Shown one piece after another: positions 16,835-20,737 of a stretch of DNA of 20,737 bases; the stretch's first letter is position 1; every line of letters begins with the position of its first letter. The stretch spans positions 1 to 20,737 of the forward strand of contig CAKZPX010000340.1 in assembly GCA_937139435.1 (NCBI GenBank). Reading direction: 5' to 3'. Made by a program: the position numbers and the translations under genes. The notes below the pieces were generated by a model. That model was not told the origin of the DNA. It saw only the letters and a list, made by a program, of their open reading frames with translations, and did not search any database. The stretch is from an uncultured bacterium. Its GTDB lineage: Bacteria; Hydrothermota; Tepidihabitantia; Tepidihabitantales; Tepidihabitantaceae.

Positions 16835-16862
16835 ATTGTAACTGTCCTTAACTTATTGTCAA
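16835..16862 (-). promoter_or_regulatory. Probable promoter of the TPR gene, very close to its start codon
   Basis: On the minus strand TTGACA (16862-16857) and TACAAT (16840-16835) are separated by 16 bases, close to consensus. Transcription would be expected to start near 16828-16829, at or beside the GTG start codon, which implies a leaderless message. No Shine-Dalgarno-like sequence lies at a normal distance before the GTG; the nearest (AAGGA) is about 18 bases away. Confidence 0.5.
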
Positions 16863-16896
16863 TCTTTGAGTTATAAAACTTATCTTTCCTTTACTA

Positions 16897-16924
16897 TTGA
16901 CTTTTATTAATTTTAGGTTATAAT
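16897..16924 (+). promoter_or_regulatory. Probable sigma-70-type promoter of the nfnAB-ddl unit
   Basis: TTGACT (16897-16902) and TATAAT (16919-16924) are separated by 16 bases. The sequence is near consensus and sits in AT-rich DNA. It leaves a leader of about 60 bases with a strong AAGGAGG site (16984-16990) just before the GTG start. It is divergent from, and does not overlap, the promoter of the TPR gene. Confidence 0.65.
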
Positions 16925-16994
16925 TGCCTTTAAAATTTTGACTGGTGTTATTTTTGTTATTTATTAAATCCCGAAAAATTCATAAGGAGGCAGT

Positions 16995-17858
16995 GTGGTT
17001 AAGATATTAAATAAGCAGGTGTTAGCAACGGGAATTAAACGGTTTGAACTGGATGCCCCGGAAATTGCCTGGCGTGCCCAGCCGGGACAGTTTGTAGTTC
17101 TGAGGGTGAATGAAGAGGGTGAGCGAATTCCTTTAACCGTTGCCGACACCCGACCCGAGGAGGGGGTTCTGGTTATTGTTTTTCAGGAGGTGGGGAAATC
17201 AACAGCCCTTCTGGGCACACTGGAGCCTGGTGACGCGATTATGGATTTAATCGGTCCTCTGGGAAAGCCGACCGAGATTGAGCGGTTTGGCACAGTTGTC
17301 TGTGTGGCTGGTGGTGTGGGGACGCCGGAGATTTATCCGGTTACCAGGGCGTTACGACAGGCAGGAAACAAAGTTATTTCAATTATCGGATTTCGTAATA
17401 AAGATTTAATATTGATGGAAGAGGAGATGCGGCGGGTGTCGGATGAACTGATTGTGGCGACTGATGACGGCTCCAATGGCAATAAGGGTCTGGTTACCGA
17501 TATGCTGCAACAGGTGATTTACCGCGGTGAGAAGATTGATCGCTGTTTTGCTGTTGGTCCGGTGATAATGATGAAGATGGTTTCACTTTTGACGAAGAAA
17601 TACAGTATTCCCACGATCGTGAGTCTTAACCCGATTATGCTTGATGCTACCGGAATGTGCGGGGTGTGTCGGGTAGAGGTGGGTGGTGAGACCAAATTCG
17701 CCTGTGTTGATGGTCCGGAGTTTGATGGGCATAAGGTGAATTTTGACCTTTTGATGGCGCGGCTCAAGACCTATGTGAAAGAAGAACGACAGGCGATGGA
17801 GATTTTTTTAAAGAGCCGTAATGAGAACTGTCGGTGCGCTAACCGGAAGGAGAAATAA
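16995..17858 (+). CDS. NfnA/SudB-type FAD and [2Fe-2S] oxidoreductase small subunit
   Basis: The 287-residue protein is a ferredoxin-NADP+ reductase-like flavoprotein with a C-terminal [2Fe-2S] site. The FAD-binding RIPLTVAD motif lies near 44-51. The nucleotide-binding part is around 100-200 (CVAGGVGTPEIYPVTRAL, then AVGPVIMMKMV). The cluster site reads D217, C222, C225 and C237. One Asp plus three Cys is the ligand set known for NfnA of electron-bifurcating NADH-dependent ferredoxin:NADP+ oxidoreductase. The extreme C-terminus has an extra CRC. The GTG start follows AAGGAGG by 4 bases. Its stop overlaps the partner's ATG by one base. Sulfide dehydrogenase (SudB) or a glutamate-synthase-like partner are the alternatives. 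Confidence 0.88.
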   Translation: MVKILNKQVLATGIKRFELDAPEIAWRAQPGQFVVLRVNEEGERIPLTVADTRPEEGVLVIVFQEVGKSTALLGTLEPGDAIMDLIGPLGKPTEIERFGTVVCVAGGVGTPEIYPVTRALRQAGNKVISIIGFRNKDLILMEEEMRRVSDELIVATDDGSNGNKGLVTDMLQQVIYRGEKIDRCFAVGPVIMMKMVSLLTKKYSIPTIVSLNPIMLDATGMCGVCRVEVGGETKFACVDGPEFDGHKVNFDLLMARLKTYVKEERQAMEIFLKSRNENCRCANRKEK

Positions 17859-19270
17859 TGGCAAAAGTTAACCCCAGGCGAACGCCAATGAAGGAACAGT
17901 TACCTCAGGAACGGCGTCGTAATTTTGATGAGGTTCCCTATGGTTACACGCCGGAGGAGGCAATTAGTGAGGCACAGCGCTGTTTGCAATGTAAAAAACC
18001 CAGTTGTGTAAACGGCTGTCCGGTCCAGGTTGATATACCGGGTTTTATCGCTCAGATTGCCCAGGGCGCATTCTGGGAGGCGATGAAGATAATGAAGCGC
18101 ACCAATGTCCTGCCGGCGATTTGTGGTCGGGTTTGTCCCCAGGAGATTCAGTGTGAGGGCGCCTGTATCCTGGGCAAGAAGATGGAGCCGGTGGCGATTG
18201 GCAATCTGGAGCGGTTTATCGCTGACTGGGAGGCGATGCAGTCCGAATGTGTGATGTGTGAGATTCAACCCGCAACCGGGAAAAAGGTGGCGGTTATTGG
18301 AGCGGGTCCAGCCGGACTGACTGTGGCCGGTGATTTGCGAAAACTTGGACATGATGTAACGATATTTGAGGCACTGCACAAGCCGGGTGGTGTCTTGATG
18401 TATGGAATTCCGGAGTTTCGTTTGCCCAAGGCGGTGGTGGAGCGTGAGGTGAACTTTCTCCTTTCCATGGGTGTGCGGCTGAACTTGAATTATGTGGTGG
18501 GAAAACTTAAGACCGTGGACGATTTGCTGGAAGAGTTTGATGCGGTGTTTATTGGGACCGGTGCCGGACTGCCTCTGTTTATGAATATCCCGGGTGAAAA
18601 TAGTTTAGGGATATATTCGGCGAATGAGTATCTGACCCGTTCCAATTTAATGAAGGCGTATCTGTTTCCCAGGTATGATACACCAATCGTGCGAGGAAGG
18701 CATGTTGCGGTAATCGGAGGCGGAAATGTGGCGATGGATGCGGCACGGACCGCATTAAGGTTGGGTACGGAACGGTCAATTCTTATTTATCGGCGGTCAA
18801 GGGATGAGATGCCCGCCCGGGCGGCTGAGATACATCATGCTGAGGAGGAAGGGGTTGAGTTTCAGTTGCTTACCAACCCGGTGCGCTATATCGTCAAAGA
18901 TGATGGCTGGGTCCAGGAGGTGGAGTGCATCCGAATGGAGCTGGGCGAGCCGGATGCTTCGGGCAGACGCCGACCGGTGCCCATTCCCGGTAGTGAATTC
19001 CGGATTCCTGTTGATACGGTGGTGGTAGCGATTGGTAACAGCCCTAATCCGCTTATTCCTCAGACCACCCCGGGACTGGAAACAACCAGATGGGGGACAA
19101 TTGTTATTGACCCCATGACCGGCAGGACAACAAAAAAGGGTGTTTTTGCCGGCGGTGATATTGTCACCGGGGCGGCGACCGTGATTCTGGCAATGGGTGC
19201 GGGAAGGGTAGCAGCACAGTCAATAGAAGAATATTTGCGCACCGGGAAGTGGGACGAGATAAAAAAGTAA
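17858..19270 (+). CDS. NfnB/SudA/GltD-type flavoprotein large subunit
   Basis: The 470-residue protein has the GltD layout. An N-terminal domain has two [4Fe-4S] sites (C42, C45, C50, C54 and C89, C93, C99, C103). An FAD dinucleotide fold follows with GAGPAG at 148-153 and GGVLMYGIPEFRLP soon after. A second fold near 285 (IGGGNVAMDAART) binds NAD(P)H, and the end has the FAD motif GVFAGGDIVTGAATVILAMGAGR. Paired with the upstream subunit it would exchange electrons between NADH, NADPH and ferredoxin, or act as sulfide dehydrogenase. A GltD role in glutamate synthesis is less likely because no gltB is near. An additional CxxC (C131, C134) lies between the iron-sulfur and FAD domains. Confidence 0.9.
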   Translation: MAKVNPRRTPMKEQLPQERRRNFDEVPYGYTPEEAISEAQRCLQCKKPSCVNGCPVQVDIPGFIAQIAQGAFWEAMKIMKRTNVLPAICGRVCPQEIQCEGACILGKKMEPVAIGNLERFIADWEAMQSECVMCEIQPATGKKVAVIGAGPAGLTVAGDLRKLGHDVTIFEALHKPGGVLMYGIPEFRLPKAVVEREVNFLLSMGVRLNLNYVVGKLKTVDDLLEEFDAVFIGTGAGLPLFMNIPGENSLGIYSANEYLTRSNLMKAYLFPRYDTPIVRGRHVAVIGGGNVAMDAARTALRLGTERSILIYRRSRDEMPARAAEIHHAEEEGVEFQLLTNPVRYIVKDDGWVQEVECIRMELGEPDASGRRRPVPIPGSEFRIPVDTVVVAIGNSPNPLIPQTTPGLETTRWGTIVIDPMTGRTTKKGVFAGGDIVTGAATVILAMGAGRVAAQSIEEYLRTGKWDEIKK

Positions 19271-19304
19271 ATGGGTGAGTTTATTTCTGTAAGCAGTAGG
19301 CAGG

Positions 19305-20252
19305 ATGAGCAGGAGTGACATCGTCCGTCGCTTGCGCAAGCGCAGAATCGGCGTTTTGATGGGTGGTTGGTCCAGTGAAAGGGAGATTTCTTTGCTTTCC
19401 GGACAGAAGGTGCTGGAGTCGCTTAAACGCCAGGGTTATCAGGCGGTCGGAATTGATATTAATCGCAGTTTTGTTGACCAGATTCGTCAGGCAAAGATAG
19501 ATATGGCTTTTATTATCCTCCACGGGCGTCCGGGAGAAGATGGCACAATGCAGGGATTTCTGGAACTGATGGGAATCCCTTATACCGGTTCAGGTGTGAC
19601 CGCATCAGCGATTGCCATTGATAAGGTTTTTACCAAGATGTTGCTCAAACAGATGGGGATACCGACGCCGGATTTTATTAGCATTGGCAGGGACGATGAC
19701 GTTGCCGAAGGACTGGCCGAGGCAGAGCGGCGGTTCGGTTACCCGATGATTGCGAAACCACGCTGTGAAGGGTCAAGTGTGGGCATAGAACTTCTTGAGG
19801 GCAAACGCGGTGCCATTGACCGGTGTGAACGAGTCTGGCGCGGGTTCGGGGATATGCTTATTGAACCGTTCATTGACGGCATGATCGCGACGGTAGGCAT
19901 TGTTGGTGAGCAGGTGTTGCCGATACTGGAACTGGTGCCACGGGCGCAACCGTTTTATAACTATGAGGCGAAGTATATTCGGGGTGAAACAGAGTTTATT
20001 GTTCCTGCCCGGGTTGGTAGCCGGGTTGAGACAAGGATAAAGGAACTGGCATGGAAGGTCCATCGTGGATTCGGGTGCAAGGGTTTTTCACGGATCGACC
20101 TGATTGTTAAAGATGGTCGTCAGCCCTATTTTCTGGAGGTGAACACTCTTCCCGGTTTAACCGATCTCTCTGACCTTCCCCGGCAGGCAGCACATGCGGG
20201 AATATCTTACGATGAACTGATTTTCCGTATCCTTGCCGATGCGCTGGAGTAA
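19305..20252 (+). CDS. ddl: D-alanine--D-alanine ligase
   Basis: Ddl joins two D-Ala with ATP to make the peptidoglycan dipeptide. The protein (315 aa) is an ATP-grasp enzyme. GGWSSEREISL holds the substrate Glu (E25), HGRPGEDGTMQG and the EGSSVG loop (155-160, Ser158) follow, then YEAKY with Tyr224. The metal-binding end is FLEVNTLPGLT (E278, N280). Tyr at position 224 corresponds to the Tyr of D-Ala-D-Ala enzymes; the Phe of D-Ala-D-Lac ligases is absent. A 34-base gap separates it from the nfnB-like gene, so it is probably in the same transcript although unrelated in pathway. The ATG is preceded by an AGGCAGG-like site. Confidence 0.93.
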   Translation: MSRSDIVRRLRKRRIGVLMGGWSSEREISLLSGQKVLESLKRQGYQAVGIDINRSFVDQIRQAKIDMAFIILHGRPGEDGTMQGFLELMGIPYTGSGVTASAIAIDKVFTKMLLKQMGIPTPDFISIGRDDDVAEGLAEAERRFGYPMIAKPRCEGSSVGIELLEGKRGAIDRCERVWRGFGDMLIEPFIDGMIATVGIVGEQVLPILELVPRAQPFYNYEAKYIRGETEFIVPARVGSRVETRIKELAWKVHRGFGCKGFSRIDLIVKDGRQPYFLEVNTLPGLTDLSDLPRQAAHAGISYDELIFRILADALE

Positions 20253-20265
20253 TGTACTGGATTTC

Positions 20266-20293
20266 TTGACAGAGAAAGAAATATGAATAGGAT
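20266..20293 (+). promoter_or_regulatory. Possible promoter of rplR-rpsE
   Basis: TTGACA (20266-20271) and TAGGAT (20288-20293) are 16 bases apart. The -35 is perfect and the -10 only moderate. A start near 20300 would again leave almost no leader before the rplR ATG at 20302, which lacks a proper ribosome site. This could give the displaced ribosomal genes independent expression. Confidence 0.4.
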
Positions 20294-20301
20294 TTTAGGC
20301 T

Positions 20302-20649
20302 ATGATTCGTGATCGTCTATTACGCAGACATTTGAGTATTCGCCGTCGGATTTCCGGGACACCGGAGCGTCCGCGTTTGTGCGTTAAAAGGAGCAACCAG
20401 TATATCTATGCCCAGTTGATTGATGATACAACTGACAAGGTAATTACCGGTGTTTCCAGTTTAACGCCCGAGCTGCGGGACAGGAAGGTAAAACCGACCG
20501 AGATGGCGTTTGAAGTGGGAAAGTTGATTGCCAGCAAGGCAAAAGAGCTGGGGATAAAAAAGGTAGTCTTTGACCGTGCCGGCTACCGTTATCATGGTCG
20601 GGTGAAGGCAGTTGCAGAAGGAGCACGGCAAGGAGGGCTGGAGTTTTGA
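20302..20649 (+). CDS. rplR: 50S ribosomal protein L18
   Basis: L18 binds 5S rRNA in the large subunit. The 115-residue length is typical. Visible family features are a basic N-terminus (RDRLLRRHLSIRRRI), SGTPERPRLCVKRSNQYIYAQLIDD, and the end KVVFDRAGYRYHGRVKAVAEGARQGGLEF. In most bacteria it follows rplF in the spc operon; here ddl precedes it across a 49-base gap with a possible promoter. No ribosome-binding sequence is found at a normal distance before the ATG (an AGG lies only 2 bases away). The rpsE start overlaps its stop. Confidence 0.95.
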   Translation: MIRDRLLRRHLSIRRRISGTPERPRLCVKRSNQYIYAQLIDDTTDKVITGVSSLTPELRDRKVKPTEMAFEVGKLIASKAKELGIKKVVFDRAGYRYHGRVKAVAEGARQGGLEF

Positions 20650-20737
20650 TTGACAGTTTAAGTTCTGGCGAGGTAACCCAGGAAACCATTGCCCGGGAAT
20701 CCGAGTTTATTGAAAGAGTGATTAACATCAAGCGGAT
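20646..20737 (+). CDS. rpsE: 30S ribosomal protein S5, N-terminal part (3' end outside window)
   Basis: Only the first 30 codons are visible and the frame stays open to the window end. The end of the visible part, ESEFIERVINIKR, matches the S5 start region (usually EFxERVVxINRV). The best start is TTG at 20646-20648, which overlaps the rplR stop by 4 bases and has AGGAGG (20631-20636) 9 bases upstream. No in-frame ATG or GTG fits as well. The rplR-rpsE order agrees with the usual spc operon. Confidence 0.8.
   Translation, partial: MIDSLSSGEVTQETIARESEFIERVINIKR

Overview
The window reads as a piece of a bacterial chromosome carrying mostly housekeeping genes. The encoded cell has two membranes: there is an Omp85/TamA-type barrel protein next to a TamB-type AsmA-like protein, and a SecDF translocase. 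The NfnAB/SudAB-type flavoprotein pair points to an anaerobic, ferredoxin-linked metabolism. Gene order matches no well-known model genome. A poorly characterised anaerobic diderm lineage (candidate phylum WOR-3 type, for example) would fit, but that is inference only. I found no phage, transposon, CRISPR, tRNA or rRNA sequence.

Layout. (1) 1-4230, + strand: 3' part of secD, then secF, pgpA, cinA and thpR, tightly packed. The unit ends in a 241-base gap (4231-4471) holding short G/C palindromes, a terminator-like hairpin and a promoter. (2) 4472-15727, + strand: nfeD-like gene, SPFH/stomatin-like gene, a P2-type Ca2+-ATPase gene broken by a -1 frameshift near its end, a TamA-like gene, tamB, and a priA homologue whose ATPase motifs have decayed. 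Start and stop codons touch or overlap from the ATPase onward, so this looks like one operon of envelope functions plus PriA. (3) 15728-16052: convergent gap with a tandem array of 12-bp near-palindromes, a weak terminator-like hairpin and AT-rich DNA. (4) 16053-16829, - strand: a membrane-anchored TPR protein of unknown role. Its promoter sits so close to the start codon that the message may be leaderless. (5) 16995-20252, + strand: nfnA-like, nfnB-like and ddl, behind a near-consensus promoter. (6) 20302-20737, + strand: rplR and the start of rpsE, detached from rplF and apparently with their own promoter.

How the parts fit. SecDF drives protein export. PgpA makes phosphatidylglycerol. TamA/TamB build the outer membrane and probably move phospholipid to it. 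Ddl supplies the peptidoglycan precursor D-Ala-D-Ala. NfeD and the SPFH protein form a known partnership in membrane microdomains and here precede a cation pump. CinA (nicotinamide-nucleotide metabolism) and ThpR (RNA 2'-5' ligase or phosphodiesterase family) form a pair seen in other bacteria. NfnAB-type enzymes balance NADH, NADPH and ferredoxin.

The points most worth a second look are the frameshifted ATPase, the ATPase-dead PriA, the shared palindrome arrays in two gaps, and the displaced rplR-rpsE pair. I see no convincing new defence or mobile system.
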